Below are positions 48,901 to 63,742 of a DNA stretch of 64,000 nt, one piece after another. Position numbers and translations under genes: made by a program. Source of the stretch: Paratinospora sagittata (taxonomy: Eukaryota > Streptophyta > Magnoliopsida > Ranunculales > Menispermaceae); contig CM069610.1 in the NCBI GenBank assembly GCA_035771175.1, forward strand, positions 23,588,501 to 23,652,500. The letters run 5' to 3'. Position 1 is the stretch's first letter; each line of letters starts with the position of its first letter. The notes beneath the pieces are model-generated. The model ran no database searches. It was not told the origin of the DNA and saw only the letters and a program-made list of their open reading frames with translations.

Positions 48901-50685
48901 CTATTGTTTGATGTGTTTTTGATGCAAGACAATTGATGTGTTCTTTTTTGTTGTGTTATCTTACCGAGACCACTTCATATATACTTACAACTTAAAACAA
49001 TGGATAGCCTCTGCAAATCTAAGCACAAAAGGGATAAAATGAAGGACTTGCTGATCAACGACGTTATCATCAAGACAGATTGCAATTTTGATTCTATTCG
49101 AAGCTTGTTTTGACAAATGCAAGAATCAATACTTTCTCCTCTTGAAAAACTCTTTGGAAAGCTCAATCTAACTTGCAAAAATCGTGTGTGTTGTATTTTT
49201 AAAAATCAGAGAATGAGTGTTTTATAAAATTAGAAGTTGCGGGTTAAAGGGCAAGAGAGTACAAAATGATTTGAATTCAAAACATTGTTTAATCTAAAGT
49301 TGTTTTGGGCGTGCGAGACAATGGGAATCATCTAGGTGTTAGTAGAGAATATTTCAATTAAGACAACCTGGAGAAATTGTATAAGGAATAGAAAAATCGA
49401 GCAACCAGAAGTGCCCACATTTTTCTCGTTAGAAATATCAGATTTTTTTCACAGACGTGGATAGCGTGCTATTGGGTTGTGTATCATGTTCTCAATTGAC
49501 AGATAGCAGGCTATAGCAGATCGATATACACAAACCCGAGAGCTCGAGTTTTACGGACTTTCCGATAGCGTGTTATCGAGGCCTATATCGCGCTATTGCC
49601 CATTTTACTAAAAATGGAAAGGTCACGGCAACAGCTTTATAGCGAAGTATCAAAGGGGATAGCGCGGTATAGACAATTTTTCAGAATAACAAATGTTTTG
49701 TTATAGAACCCTATCAGCGTGCCGTCAACACTGATAGTGCGCTAGTGCCTTCAGGAAAATCTTGGCAAATTGCTGGATATCCTTAGTTTTGTAAAATTAA
49801 TATTTTGACACTCAAGAACCATTCCATTAACTCAAAACATATTGTATAAGATTAAAAACTTTTAAATAATTCAAAACTCATTGAAATTATGATTAAAACC
49901 TTTCGGAAAACATTTTTTCAAAATGAAATACTATATCGAAGTGATTTTGAAGACTTTGCAGATTTCAGAGTTTTAGTGCTGAGCTTGATCGAGAGGTTAC
50001 CCTACACACCAAAGATCAAACTAATGCCTTACTTAGGCATGAGATATGACTTCGTTCTTTTAGCTTGATCTTTGTAGACTTCGAAAGCTATTGTTTGATG
50101 TGTTTTTGATGCAAGACAATTGATGTGTTCTTTTTTGTTGTGTTATCTTACCGAGACCACTTCATATATACTTACAGCTTAAAACAATGGATAGCCTCTG
50201 CAAATCTAAGCACAAAAGGGATAAAATGAAGGACTTGCTGATCAACGACGTTATCATCAAGACAGATTGCAATTTTGATTCTATTCGAAGCTTGTTTTGA
50301 CAAATGCAAGAATCAATACTTTCTTCTCTTGAAAAACTCTTTGGAAAGCTCAATCTAACTTGCAAAAATCGTGTGTGTTGTATTTTTGAAAATCAGAGAA
50401 TGAGTGTTTTATAAAATTAGAAGTTGCGGGTTAAAGGGCAAGAGAGTACAAAATGATTTGAATTCAAAACATTGTTTAATATAAAGTTGTTTTGGGCGTG
50501 CGAGACAATGGGAATCATCTAGGTGTTAGTAGAGAATATTTCAATTAAGAAAACCTGGAGAAATTGTATAAGGAATAGAAAAATCGAGCAACCAGAAGTG
50601 CCCACATTTTTCTCGTTAGAAATATCAGATTTTTTTCACAGACGTGGATAGCGTGCTATTGGGTTGTGTATCATGTTCTCAATTG
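45936..50685. repeat. Tetrameric higher-order repeat, copy 2 (4750 bp)
   Basis: Units start at 45936, 47123, 48312 and 49499, with the same length order as the preceding copy. The inserted second unit and the GAGCTTGATC, AATATAAAG, AAGAAAACC fourth unit recur at exactly 4750 bp. The third unit differs from copy 1 in lacking GGAAAGCC and CTCCACTTG, so homogenisation is incomplete or a later conversion replaced it. Confidence 0.87.
47123..48311. repeat. 1189-bp unit with 2-bp insertion (copy 2)
   Basis: It carries the same cluster of changes as the unit at 42373, displaced by exactly 4750 bp. Sharing of all three clustered changes shows the two units descend from one copy. Confidence 0.88.
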
Positions 50686-53600
50686 ACAGATAGCAGGCTA
50701 TAGCAGATCGATATACACAAATCCGAGAGCTCGAGTTTTACGGACTTTCCGATAGCGTGTTATCGAGGCCTATATCGCGCTATTGCCCATTTTACTAAAA
50801 ATGGAAAGGTCACGGCAACAGCTTTATAGCGAAGTATCAAAGGGGATAGCGCGGTATAGACAATTTTTCAGAATAACAAATGTTTTGTTATAGAACCCTA
50901 TCAGCGTGCCGTCAACACTGATAGTGCGCTAGTGCCTTCAGGAAAATCTTGGCAAATTGCTGGATATCCTTAGTTTTGTAAAATTAATATTTTGACACTC
51001 AAGAACCATTCCATTAACTCAAAACATATTGTATAAGATTAAAAACTTTTAAATAATTCAAAACTCATTGAAATTATGATTCAAACCTTTCGGAAAACAT
51101 TTTTTCAAAATGAAATACTATATCGAAGTGATTTTGAAGACTTTGCGGATTTCAGAGTTTTAGTGCTGAGATTGATCGAGAGGTTACCCTACACACCAAA
51201 GATCAAACTATTGCGTTACTTAGGCATGAGATATGTCTTCGTTCTTTTAGCTTGATCTTTGTAGACTTCGAAAGCTATTGTTTGATGTGTTTTTGATGCA
51301 AGACAATTGATGTGTTCTTTTTTGTTGTGTTATCTTACCGAGACCACTTCATATATACTTACAACTTAAAACAATGGATAGCCTCTGCAAATCTAAGCAC
51401 AAAAGGGATAAAATGAAGGACTTGCTGATCAACGACGTTATCATCAAGACAGATTGCAATTTTGATTCTATTCGAAGCTTGTTTTGACAAATGCAAGAAT
51501 CAATACTTTCTCCTCTTGAAAAACTCTTTGGAAAGCTCAATCTAACTTGCAAAAATCGTGTGTGTTGTATTTTTTAAAATCAGAGAATGAGTGTTTTATA
51601 AAATTAGAAGTTGCGGGTTAAAGGGCAAGAGAGTACAAAATGATTTGAATTCAAAACATTGTTTAATCTAAAGTTGTTTTGGGCGTGCGAGACAATGGGA
51701 ATCATCTAGGTGTTAGTAGAGAATATTTCAATTAAGACAACCTGGAGAAATTGTATAAGGAATAGAAAAATCGAGCAACCAGAAGTGCCCACATTTTTCT
51801 CGTTAGAAATATCAGATTTTTTTCACAGACGTGGATAGCGTGCTATTGGGTTGTGTATCATGTTCTCAATTGACAGATAGCAGGCTATAGCAGATCGATA
51901 TACACAAACCCGAGAGCTCGAGTTTTACGGACTTTCCGATAGCGTGTTATCGAGGCCTATATCGCGCTATTGCCCATTTTACTAAAAATGGAAAGGTCAC
52001 GGCAACAGCTTTATAGCGAAGTACCAAAGGGGATAGCGCGGTATAGACAATTTTTCAGAATAACAAATGTTTTGTTATAGAACGCTATCAGCGTGCCGTC
52101 AACACTGATAGTGCGCTAGTGCCTTCAGGAAAATCTTGGCAAATTACTGGATATCCTTAGTTTTGTAAAATTAATATTTTGACACTCAAGAACCATTCCA
52201 TTAACTCAAAACATATTGTATAAGATTAAAAACTTTTAAATAATTCAAAACTCATTGAAATTATGATTAAAACCTTTCGGAAAACATTTTTTCAAAATGA
52301 AATACTATATCGAAGTGATTTTGAAGACTTTGCAGATTTCAGAGTTTTAGTGCTGAGATTGATCGAGAGGTTACCCTACACACCAAAGATCAAACTATTG
52401 CGTTACTTAGGCATGAGATATGTCTTCGTTCTTTTAGCTTGATCTTTGTAGACTTCGAAAGCTATTGTTTGATGTGTTTTTGATGCAAGACAATTGATGT
52501 GTTCTTTTTTGTTGTGTTATCTTACCGAGACCACTTCATATATACTTACAACTTAAAACAATGGATAGCCTCTGCAAATCTAAGCACAAAAGGGATAAAA
52601 TGAAGGACTTGCTGATCAACGACGTTATCATCAAGACAGATTGCAATTTTGATTCTATTCGAAGCTTGTTTTGACAAATGCAAGAATCAATACTTTCTCC
52701 TCTTGAAAAACTCTTTGGAAAGCTCAATCTAACTTGCAAAAATCGTGTGTGTTGTATTTTTAAAAATCAGAGAATGAGTGTTTTATAAAATTAGAAGTTG
52801 CGGGTTAAAGGGCAAGAGAGTACAAAATGATTTGAATTCAAAACATTGTTTAATCTAAAGTTGTTTTGGGCGTGCGAGACAATGGGAATCATCTAGGTGT
52901 TAGTAGAGAATATTTCAATTAGGACAACCTGGAGAAATTGTATAAGGAATAGAAAAATCGAGCAACCAGAAGTGCCCACATTTTTCTCGTTAGAAATATC
53001 AGATTTTTTTCACAGACGTGGATAGCGTGCTATTGGGTTGTGTATCATGTTCTCAATTGACAGATAGCAGGCTATAGCAGATCGATATACACAAACCCGA
53101 GAGCTCGAGTTTTACGGACTTTCCGATAGCGTGTTATCGAGGCCTATATCGCGCTATTGCCCATTTTACTAAAAATGGAAAGGTCACGGCAACAGCTTTA
53201 TAGCGAAGTATCAAAGGGGATAGCGCGGTATAGACAATTTTTCAGAATAACAAATGTTTTGTTATAGAACGCTATCAACGTGCCGTCAACACTGATAGTG
53301 CGCTAGTGCCTTCAGGAAAATCTTGGCAAATTGCTGGATATCCTTAGTTTTGTAAAATTAATATTTTGACACTCAAGAACCATTCCATTAACTCAAAACA
53401 TATTGTATAAGATTAAAAACTTTTAAATAATTCAAAACTCATTGAAATTATGATTAAAACCTTTCGGAAAACATTTTTTCAAAATGAAATACTATATCGA
53501 AGTGATTTTGAAGACTTTGCAGATTTCAGAGTTTTAGTGCTGAGATTGATCGAGAGGTTACCCTACACACCAAAGATCAAACTAATGCCTTACTTAGGCA

Positions 53601-54246
53601 TGAGATATGACTTCGTTCTTTTAGCTTGATCTTTGTAGACTTCGAAAGCTATTGTTTGATGTGTTTTTGATGCAAGACAATTGATGTGTTCTTTTTTGTT
53701 GTGTTATCTTACCGAGACCACTTCATATATACTTACAGCTTAAAACAATGGATAGCCTCTGCAAATCTAAGCACAAAAGGGATAAAATGAAGGACTTGCT
53801 GATCAACGACCTTATCATCAAGACAGATTGCAATTTTGATTCTATTCGAAGCTTGTTTTGACAAATGCAAGAATCAATACTTTCTTCTCTTGAAAAACTC
53901 TTTGGAAAGCTCAATCTAACTTGCAAAAATCGTGTGTGTTGTATTTTTGAAAATCAGAGAATGAGTGTTTTATAAAATTAGAAGTTGCGGGTTAAAGGGC
54001 AAGAGAGTACAAAATGATTTGAATTCAAAACATTGTTTAATATAAAGTTGTTTTGGGCGTGCGAGACAATGGGAATCATCTAGGTGTTAGTAGAGAATAT
54101 TTCAATTAAGAAAACCTGGAGAAATTGTATAAGGAATAGAAAAATCGAGCAACCAGAAGTGCCCACATTTTTCTCGTTAGAAATATCAGATTTTTTTCAC
54201 AGACGTGGATAGCGTGCTATTGGGTTGTGTATCATGTTCTCAATTG
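50686..54246. repeat. Three 1187-bp units, likely a shortened tetramer
   Basis: Units start at 50686, 51873 and 53060. The third ends the group with GCTATCAACG, GACCTTATC, AATATAAAG and AAGAAAACC, as do the closing units at 39999, 44749 and 49499 for the last two markers. The first has several private changes (CAAATCCGAG, ATGATTCAAACC, TTTGCGGATT, TTTTTTAAAATC). The second has CAAATTACTGG and ATTAGGACAACC. The inserted 1189-bp unit is missing. Confidence 0.75.
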
Positions 54247-56620
54247 ACAGATAGCAGGCTATAGCAGATCGATATACACAAACCCGAGAGCTCGAGTTTT
54301 ACGGACTTTCCGATAGCGTGTTATCGAGGCCTATATCGCGCTATTGCCCATTTTACTAAAAATGGAAAGGTCACGGCAACAGCTTTATAGCGAAGTATCA
54401 AAGGGGATAGCGCGGTATAGACAATTTTTCAGAATAACAAATGTTTTGTTATAGAACCCTATCAGCGTGCCGTCAACACTGATAGTGCGCTAGTGCCTTC
54501 AGGAAAATCTTGGCAAATTGCTGGATATCCTTAGTTTTGTAAAATTAATATTTTGACACTCAAGAACCATTCCATTAACTCAAAACATATTGTATAAGAT
54601 TAAAAACTTTTAAATAATTCAAAACTCATTGAAATTATGATTAAAACCTTTCGGAAAACATTTTTTCAAAATGAAATACTATATCGAAGTGATTTTGAAG
54701 ACTTTGCAGATTTCAGAGTTTTAGTGCTGAGATTGATCGAGAGGTTACCCTACACACCAAAGATCAAACTATTGCGTTACTTAGGCATGAGATATGTCTT
54801 CGTTCTTTTAGCTTGATCTTTGTAGACTTCGAAAGCTATTGTTTGATGTGTTTTTGATGCAAGACAATTGATGTGTTCTTTTTTGTTGTGTTATCTTACC
54901 GAGACCACTTCATATATACTTACAACTTAAAACAATGGATAGCCTCTGCAAATCTAAGCACAAAAGGGATAAAATGAAGGACTTGCTGATCAACGACGTT
55001 ATCATCAAGACAGATTGCAATTTTGATTCTATTCGAAGCTTGTTTTGACAAATGCAAGAATCAATACTTTCTCCTCTTGAAAAACTCTTTGGAAAGCTCA
55101 ATCTAACTTGCAAAAATCGTGTGTGTTGTATTTTTAAAAATCAGAGAATGAGTGTTTTATAAAATTAGAAGTTGCGGGTTAAAGGGCAAGAGAGTACAAA
55201 ATGATTTGAATTCAAAACATTGTTTAATCTAAAGTTGTTTTGGGCGTGCGAGACAATGGGAATCATCTAGGTGTTAGTAGAGAATATTTCAATTAAGACA
55301 ACCTGGAGAAATTGTATAAGGAATAGAAAAATCGAGCAACCAGAAGTGCCCACATTTTTCTCGTTAGAAATATCAGATTTTTTTCACAGACGTGGATAGC
55401 GTGCTATTGGGTTGTGTATCATGTTCTCAATTGACAGATAGCAGGCTATAGCAGATCGATATACACAAACCCGAGAGCTCGAGTTTTACGGACTTTCCGA
55501 TAGCGTGTTATCGAGGCCTATATCGCGCTATTGCCCATTTTACTAAAAATGGAAAGGTCACGGCAACAGCTTTATAGCGAAGTACCAAAGGGGATAGCGC
55601 GGTATAGACAATTTTTCAGAATAACAAATGTTTTGTTATAGAACCCTATCAGCGTGCCGTCAACACTGATAGTGCGCTAGTGCCTTCAGGAAAATCTTGG
55701 CAAATTGCTGGATATCCTTAGTTTTGTAAAATTAATATTTTGACACTCAAGAACCATTCCATTAACGCAAAACATATTGTATAAGATTAAAAACTTTTAA
55801 ATAATTCAAAACTCATTGAAATTATGATTAAAACCTTTCGGAAAACATTTTTTCAAAATGAAATACTATATCGAAGTGATTTTGAAGACTTTGCAGATTT
55901 CAGAGTTTTAGTGCTGAGATTGATCGAGAGGTTACCCTACACACCAAAGATCAAACTATTGCGTTACTTAGGCATGAGATATGTCTTCGTTCTTTTAGCT
56001 TGATCTTTGTAGACTTCGAAAGCTATTGTTTGATGTGTTTTTGATGCAAGACAATTGATGTGTTCTTTTTTGTTGTGTTATCTTACCGAGACCACTTCAT
56101 ATATACTTACAACTTAAAACAATGGATAGCCTCTGCAAATCTAAGCACAAAAGGGATAAAATGAAGGACTTGCTGATCAACGACGTTATCATCAAGACAG
56201 ATTGCAATTTTGATTCTATTCGAAGCTTGTTTTGACAAATGCAAGAATCAATACTTTCTCCTCTTGAAAAACTCTTTGGAAAGCTCAATCTAACTTGCAA
56301 AAATCGTGTGTGTTGTATTTTTAAAAATCAGAGAATGAGTGTTTTATAAAATTAGAAGTTGCGGGTTAAAGGGCAAGAGAGTACAAAATGATTTGAATTC
56401 AAAACATTGTTTAATCTAAAGTTGTTTTGGGCGTGCGAGACAATGGGAATCATCTAGGTGTTAGTAGAGAATATTTCAATTAAGACAACCTGGAGAAATT
56501 GTATAAGGAATAGAAAAATCGAGCAACCAGAAGTGCCCACATTTTTCTCGTTAGAAATATCAGATTTTTTTCACAGACGTGGATAGCGTGCTATTGGGTT
56601 GTGTATCATGTTCTCAATTG
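54247..56620. repeat. Two 1187-bp units leading into the terminal dimer region
   Basis: Units start at 54247 and 55434. Both have ATTGCGTTAC, CTCCTCTTG and GAACCCTATC. They differ at GTATCAAAG versus GTACCAAAG. The second has a private TTAACGCAAAAC near 55765. The second closely resembles the G-type partner in the dimers that follow. Confidence 0.8.
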
Positions 56621-59600
56621 ACAGATAGCAGGCTATAGCAGATCGATATACACAAACCCGAGAGCTCGAGTTTTACGGACTTTCCGATAGCGTGTTATCG
56701 AGGCCTATATCGCGCTATTGCCCATTTTACTAAAAATGGAAAGGTCACGGCAACAGCTTTATAGCGAAGTACCAAAGGGGATAGCGCGGTATAGACAATT
56801 TTTCAGAATAACAAATGTTTTGTTATAGAACCCTATCAGCGTGCCGTCAACACTGATAGTGCGCTAGTGCCTTCAGGAAAATCTTGGCAAATTGCTGGAT
56901 ATCCTTAGTTTTGTAAAATTAATATTTTGACACTCAAGAACCATTCCATTAACTCAAAACATATTGTATAAGATTAAAAACTTTTAAATAATTCAAAACT
57001 CATTGAAATTATGATTAAAACCTTTCGGAAAACATTTTTTCAAAATGAAATACTATATCGAAGTGATTTTGAAGACTTTGCAGATTTCAGAGTTTTAGTG
57101 CTGAGATTGATCGAGAGGTTACCCTACACACCAAAGATCAAACTATTGCGTTACTTAGGCATGAGATATGTCTTCGTTCTTTTAGCTTGATCTTTGTAGA
57201 CTTCGAAAGCTATTGTTTGATGTGTTTTTGATGCAAGACAATTGATGTGTTCTTTTTTGTTGTGTTATCTTACCGAGACCACTTCATATATACTTACAAC
57301 TTAAAACAATGGAAAGCCTCTGCAAATCTAAGCACAAAAGGGATAAAATGAAGGACTTGCTGATCAACGACGTTATCATCAAGACAGATTGCAATTTTGA
57401 TTCTATTCGAAGCTTGTTTTGACAAATGCAAGAATCAATACTTTCTCCACTTGAAAAACTCTTTGGAAAGCTCAACCTAACTTGCAAAAATCGTGTGTGT
57501 TGTATTTTTAAAAATCAGAGAATGAGTGTTTTATAAAATTAGAAGTTGCGGGTTAAAGGGCAAGAGAGTACAAAATGATTTGAATTCAAAACATTGTTTA
57601 ATCTAAAGTTGTTTTGGGCGTGCGAGACAATGGGAATCATCTAGGTGTTAGTAGAGAATATTTCAATTAAGACAACCTGGAGAAATTGTATAAGGAATAG
57701 AAAAATCGAGCAACCAGAAGTGCCCACATTTTTCTCGTTAGAAATATCAGATTTTTTTCACAGACGTGGATAGCGTGCTATTGGGTTGTGTATCATGTTC
57801 TCAATTGACAGATAGCAGGCTATAGCAGATCGATATACACAAACCCGAGAGCTCGAGTTTTACGGACTTTCCGATAGCGTGTTATCGAGGCCTATATCGC
57901 GCTATTGCCCATTTTACTAAAAATGGAAAGGTCACGGCAACAGCTTTATAGCGAAGTACCAAAGGGGATAGCGCGGTATAGACAATTTTTCAGAATAACA
58001 AATGTTTTGTTATAGAACCCTATCAGCGTGCCGTCAACACTGATAGTGCGCTAGTGCCTTCAGGAAAATCTTGGCAAATTGCTGGATATCCTTAGTTTTG
58101 TAAAATTAATATTTTGACACTCAAGAACCATTCCATTAACTCAAAACATATTGTATAAGATTAAAAACTTTTAAATAATTCAAAACTCATTGAAATTATG
58201 ATTAAAACCTTTCGGAAAACATTTTTTCAAAATGAAATACTATATCGAAGTGATTTTGAAGACTTTGCAGATTTCAGAGTTTTAGTGCTGAGATTGATCG
58301 AGAGGTTACCCTACACACCAAAGATCAAACTATTGCGTTACTTAGGCATGAGATATGTCTTCGTTCTTTTAGCTTGATCTTTGTAGACTTCGAAAGCTAT
58401 TGTTTGATGTGTTTTTGATGCAAGACAATTGATGTGTTCTTTTTTGTTGTGTTATCTTACCGAGACCACTTCATATATACTTACAACTTAAAACAATGGA
58501 TAGCCTCTGCAAATCTAAGCACAAAAGGGATAAAATGAAGGACTTGCTGATCAACGACGTTATCATCAAGACAGATTGCAATTTTGATTCTATTCGAAGC
58601 TTGTTTTGACAAATGCAAGAATCAATACTTTCTCCTCTTGAAAAACTCTTTGGAAAGCTCAATCTAACTTGCAAAAATCGTGTGTGTTGTATTTTTAAAA
58701 ATCAGAGAATGAGTGTTTTATAAAATTAGAAGTTGCGGGTTAAAGGGCAAGAGAGTACAAAATGATTTGAATTCAAAACATTGTTTAATCTAAAGTTGTT
58801 TTGGGCGTGCGAGACAATGGGAATCATCTAGGTGTTAGTAGAGAATATTTCAATTAAGACAACCTGGAGAAATTGTATAAGGAATAGAAAAATCGAGCAA
58901 CCAGAAGTGCCCACATTTTTCTCGTTAGAAATATCAGATTTTTTTCACAGACGTGGATAGCGTGCTATTGGGTTGTGTATCATGTTCTCAATTGACAGAT
59001 AGCAGGCTATAGCAGATCGATATACACAAACCCGAGAGCTCGAGTTTTACGGACTTTCCGATAGCGTGTTATCGAGGCCTATATCGCGCTATTGCCCATT
59101 TTACTAAAAATGGAAAGGTCACGGCAACAGCTTTATAGCGAAGTATCAAAGGGGATAGCGCGGTATAGACAATTTTTCAGAATAACAAATGTTTTGTTAT
59201 AGAACCCTATCAGCGTGCCGTCAACACTGATAGTGCGCTAGTGCCTTCAGGAAAATCTTGGCAAATTGCTGGATATCCTTAGTTTTGTAAAATTAATATT
59301 TTGACACTCAAGAACCATTCCATTAACTCAAAACATATTGTATAAGATTAAAAACTTTTAAATAATTCAAAACTCATTGAAATTATGATTAAAACCTTTC
59401 GGAAAACATTTTTTCAAAATGAAATACTATATCGAAGTGATTTTGAAGACTTTGCAGATTTCAGAGTTTTAGTGCTGAGATTGATCGAGAGGTTACCCTA
59501 CACACCAAAGATCAAACTATTGCGTTACTTAGGCATGAGATATGTCTTCGTTCTTTTAGCTTGATCTTTGTAGACTTCGAAAGCTATTGTTTGATGTGTT

Positions 59601-62600
59601 TTTGATGCAAGACAATTGATGTGTTCTTTTTTGTTGTGTTATCTTACCGAGACCACTTCATATATACTTACAACTTAAAACAATGGAAAGCCTCTGCAAA
59701 TCTAAGCACAAAAGGGATAAAATGAAGGACTTGCTGATCAACGACGTTATCATCAAGACAGATTGCAATTTTGATTCTATTCGAAGCTTGTTTTGACAAA
59801 TGCAAGAATCAATACTTTCTCCACTTGAAAAACTCTTTGGAAAGCTCAACCTAACTTGCAAAAATCGTGTGTGTTGTATTTTTAAAAATCAGAGAATGAG
59901 TGTTTTATAAAATTAGAAGTTGCGGGTTAAAGGGCAAGAGAGTACAAAATGATTTGAATTCAAAACATTGTTTAATCTAAAGTTGTTTTGGGCGTGCGAG
60001 ACAATGGGAATCATCTAGGTGTTAGTAGAGAATATTTCAATTAAGACAACCTGGAGAAATTGTATAAGGAATAGAAAAATCGAGCAACCAGAAGTGCCCA
60101 CATTTTTCTCGTTAGAAATATCAGATTTTTTTCACAGACGTGGATAGCGTGCTATTGGGTTGTGTATCATGTTCTCAATTGACAGATAGCAGGCTATAGC
60201 AGATCGATATACACAAACCCGAGAGCTCGAGTTTTACGGACTTTCCGATAGCGTGTTATCGAGGCCTATATCGCGCTATTGCCCATTTTACTAAAAATGG
60301 AAAGGTCACGGCAACAGCTTTATAGCGAAGTACCAAAGGGGATAGCGCGGTATAGACAATTTTTCAGAATAACAAATGTTTTGTTATAGAACCCTATCAG
60401 CGTGCCGTCAACACTGATAGTGCGCTAGTGCCTTCAGGAAAATCTTGGCAAATTGCTGGATATCCTTAGTTTTGTAAAATTAATATTTTGACACTCAAGA
60501 ACCATTCCATTAACTCAAAACATATTGTATAAGATTAAAAACTTTTAAATAATTCAAAACTCATTGAAATTATGATTAAAACCTTTCGGAAAACATTTTT
60601 TCAAAATGAAATACTATATCGAAGTGATTTTGAAGACTTTGCAGATTTCAGAGTTTTAGTGCTGAGATTGATCGAGAGGTTACCCTACACACCAAAGATC
60701 AAACTATTGCGTTACTTAGGCATGAGATATGTCTTCGTTCTTTTAGCTTGATCTTTGTAGACTTCGAAAGCTATTGTTTGATGTGTTTTTGATGCAAGAC
60801 AATTGATGTGTTCTTTTTTGTTGTGTTATCTTACCGAGACCACTTCATATATACTTACAACTTAAAACAATGGATAGCCTCTGCAAATCTAAGCACAAAA
60901 GGGATAAAATGAAGGACTTGCTGATCAACGACGTTATCATCAAGACAGATTGCAATTTTGATTCTATTCGAAGCTTGTTTTGACAAATGCAAGAATCAAT
61001 ACTTTCTCCTCTTGAAAAACTCTTTGGAAAGCTCAATCTAACTTGCAAAAATCGTGTGTGTTGTATTTTTAAAAATCAGAGAATGAGTGTTTTATAAAAT
61101 TAGAAGTTGCGGGTTAAAGGGCAAGAGAGTACAAAATGATTTGAATTCAAAACATTGTTTAATCTAAAGTTGTTTTGGGCGTGCGAGACAATGGGAATCA
61201 TCTAGGTGTTAGTAGAGAATATTTCAATTAAGACAACCTGGAGAAATTGTATAAGGAATAGAAAAATCGAGCAACCAGAAGTGCCCACATTTTTCTCGTT
61301 AGAAATATCAGATTTTTTTCACAGACGTGGATAGCGTGCTATTGGGTTGTGTATCATGTTCTCAATTGACAGATAGCAGGCTATAGCAGATCGATATACA
61401 CAAACCCGAGAGCTCGAGTTTTACGGACTTTCCGATAGCGTGTTATCGAGGCCTATATCGCGCTATTGCCCATTTTACTAAAAATGGAAAGGTCACGGCA
61501 ACAGCTTTATAGCGAAGTATCAAAGGGGATAGCGCGGTATAGACAATTTTTCAGAATAACAAATGTTTTGTTATAGAACCCTATCAGCGTGCCGTCAACA
61601 CTGATAGTGCGCTAGTGCCTTCAGGAAAATCTTGGCAAATTGCTGGATATCCTTAGTTTTGTAAAATTAATATTTTGACACTCAAGAACCATTCCATTAA
61701 CTCAAAACATATTGTATAAGATTAAAAACTTTTAAATAATTCAAAACTCATTGAAATTATGATTAAAACCTTTCGGAAAACATTTTTTCAAAATGAAATA
61801 CTATATCGAAGTGATTTTGAAGACTTTGCAGATTTCAGAGTTTTAGTGCTGAGATTGATCGAGAGGTTACCCTACACACCAAAGATCAAACTATTGCGTT
61901 ACTTAGGCATGAGATATGTCTTCGTTCTTTTAGCTTGATCTTTGTAGACTTCGAAAGCTATTGTTTGATGTGTTTTTGATGCAAGACAATTGATGTGTTC
62001 TTTTTTGTTGTGTTATCTTACCGAGACCACTTCATATATACTTACAACTTAAAACAATGGAAAGCCTCTGCAAATCTAAGCACAAAAGGGATAAAATGAA
62101 GGACTTGCTGATCAACGACGTTATCATCAAGACAGATTGCAATTTTGATTCTATTCGAAGCTTGTTTTGACAAATGCAAGAATCAATACTTTCTCCACTT
62201 GAAAAACTCTTTGGAAAGCTCAATCTAACTTGCAAAAATCGTGTGTGTTGTATTTTTAAAAATCAGAGAATGAGTGTTTTATAAAATTAGAAGTTGCGGG
62301 TTAAAGGGCAAGAGAGTACAAAATGATTTGAATTCAAAACATTGTTTAATCTAAAGTTGTTTTGGGCGTGCGAGACAATGGGAATCATCTAGGTGTTAGT
62401 AGAGAATATTTCAATTAAGACAACCTGGAGAAATTGTATAAGGAATAGAAAAATCGAGCAACCAGAAGTGCCCACATTTTTCTCGTTAGAAATATCAGAT
62501 TTTTTTCACAGACGTGGATAGCGTGCTATTGGGTTGTGTATCATGTTCTCAATTGACAGATAGCAGGCTATAGCAGATCGATATACACAAACCCGAGAGC

Positions 62601-63742
62601 TCGAGTTTTACGGACTTTCCGATAGCGTGTTATCGAGGCCTATATCGCGCTATTGCCCATTTTACTAAAAATGGAAAGGTCACGGCAACAGCTTTATAGC
62701 GAAGTACCAAAGGGGATAGCGCGGTATAGACAATTTTTCAGAATAACAAATGTTTTGTTATAGAACCCTATCAGCGTGCCGTCAACACTGATAGTGCGCT
62801 AGTGCCTTCAGGAAAATCTTGGCAAATTGCTGGATATCCTTAGTTTTGTAAAATTAATATTTTGACACTCAAGAACCATTCCATTAACTCAAAACATATT
62901 GTATAAGATTAAAAACTTTTAAATAATTCAAAACTCATTGAAATTATGATTAAAACCTTTCGGAAAACATTTTTTCAAAATGAAATACTATATCGAAGTG
63001 ATTTTGAAGACTTTGCAGATTTCAGAGTTTTAGTGCTGAGATTGATCGAGAGGTTACCCTACACACCAAAGATCAAACTATTGCGTTACTTAGGCATGAG
63101 ATATGTCTTCGTTCTTTTAGCTTGATCTTTGTAGACTTCGAAAGCTATTGTTTGATGTGTTTTTGATGCAAGACAATTGATGTGTTCTTTTTTGTTGTGT
63201 TATCTTACCGAGACCACTTCATATATACTTACAACTTAAAACAATGGATAGCCTCTGCAAATCTAAGCACAAAAGGGATAAAATGAAGGACTTGCTGATC
63301 AACGACGTTATCATCAAGACAGATTGCAATTTTGATTCTATTCGAAGCTTGTTTTGACAAATGCAAGAATCAATACTTTCTCCTCTTGAAAAACTCTTTG
63401 GAAAGCTCAATCTAACTTGCAAAAATCGTGTGTGTTGTATTTTTAAAAATCAGAGAATGAGTGTTTTATAAAATTAGAAGTTGCGGGTTAAAGGGCAAGA
63501 GAGTACAAAATGATTTGAATTCAAAACATTGTTTAATCTAAAGTTGTTTTGGGCGTGCGAGACAATGGGAATCATCTAGGTGTTAGTAGAGAATATTTCA
63601 ATTAGGACAACCTGGAGAAATTGTATAAGGAATAGAAAAATCGAGCAACCAGAAGTGCCCACATTTTTCTCGTTAGAAATATCAGATTTTTTTCACAGAC
63701 GTGGATAGCGTGCTATTGGGTTGTGTATCATGTTCTCAATTG
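56621..63742. repeat. Dimeric higher-order repeat, 2374 bp, three copies
   Basis: Units start at 56621, 57808, 58995, 60182, 61369 and 62556, all 1187 bp. Odd members have ATGGAAAGCC and CTCCACTTG; even members have ATGGATAGCC and CTCCTCTTG. The first two odd members share CTCAACCTAAC, which the third lacks. The odd member at 56621 has GTACCAAAG, whereas those at 58995 and 61369 have GTATCAAAG. The last even unit has ATTAGGACAACC, as at 51873. The alternation is regular enough to call a young dimer. Confidence 0.88.
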
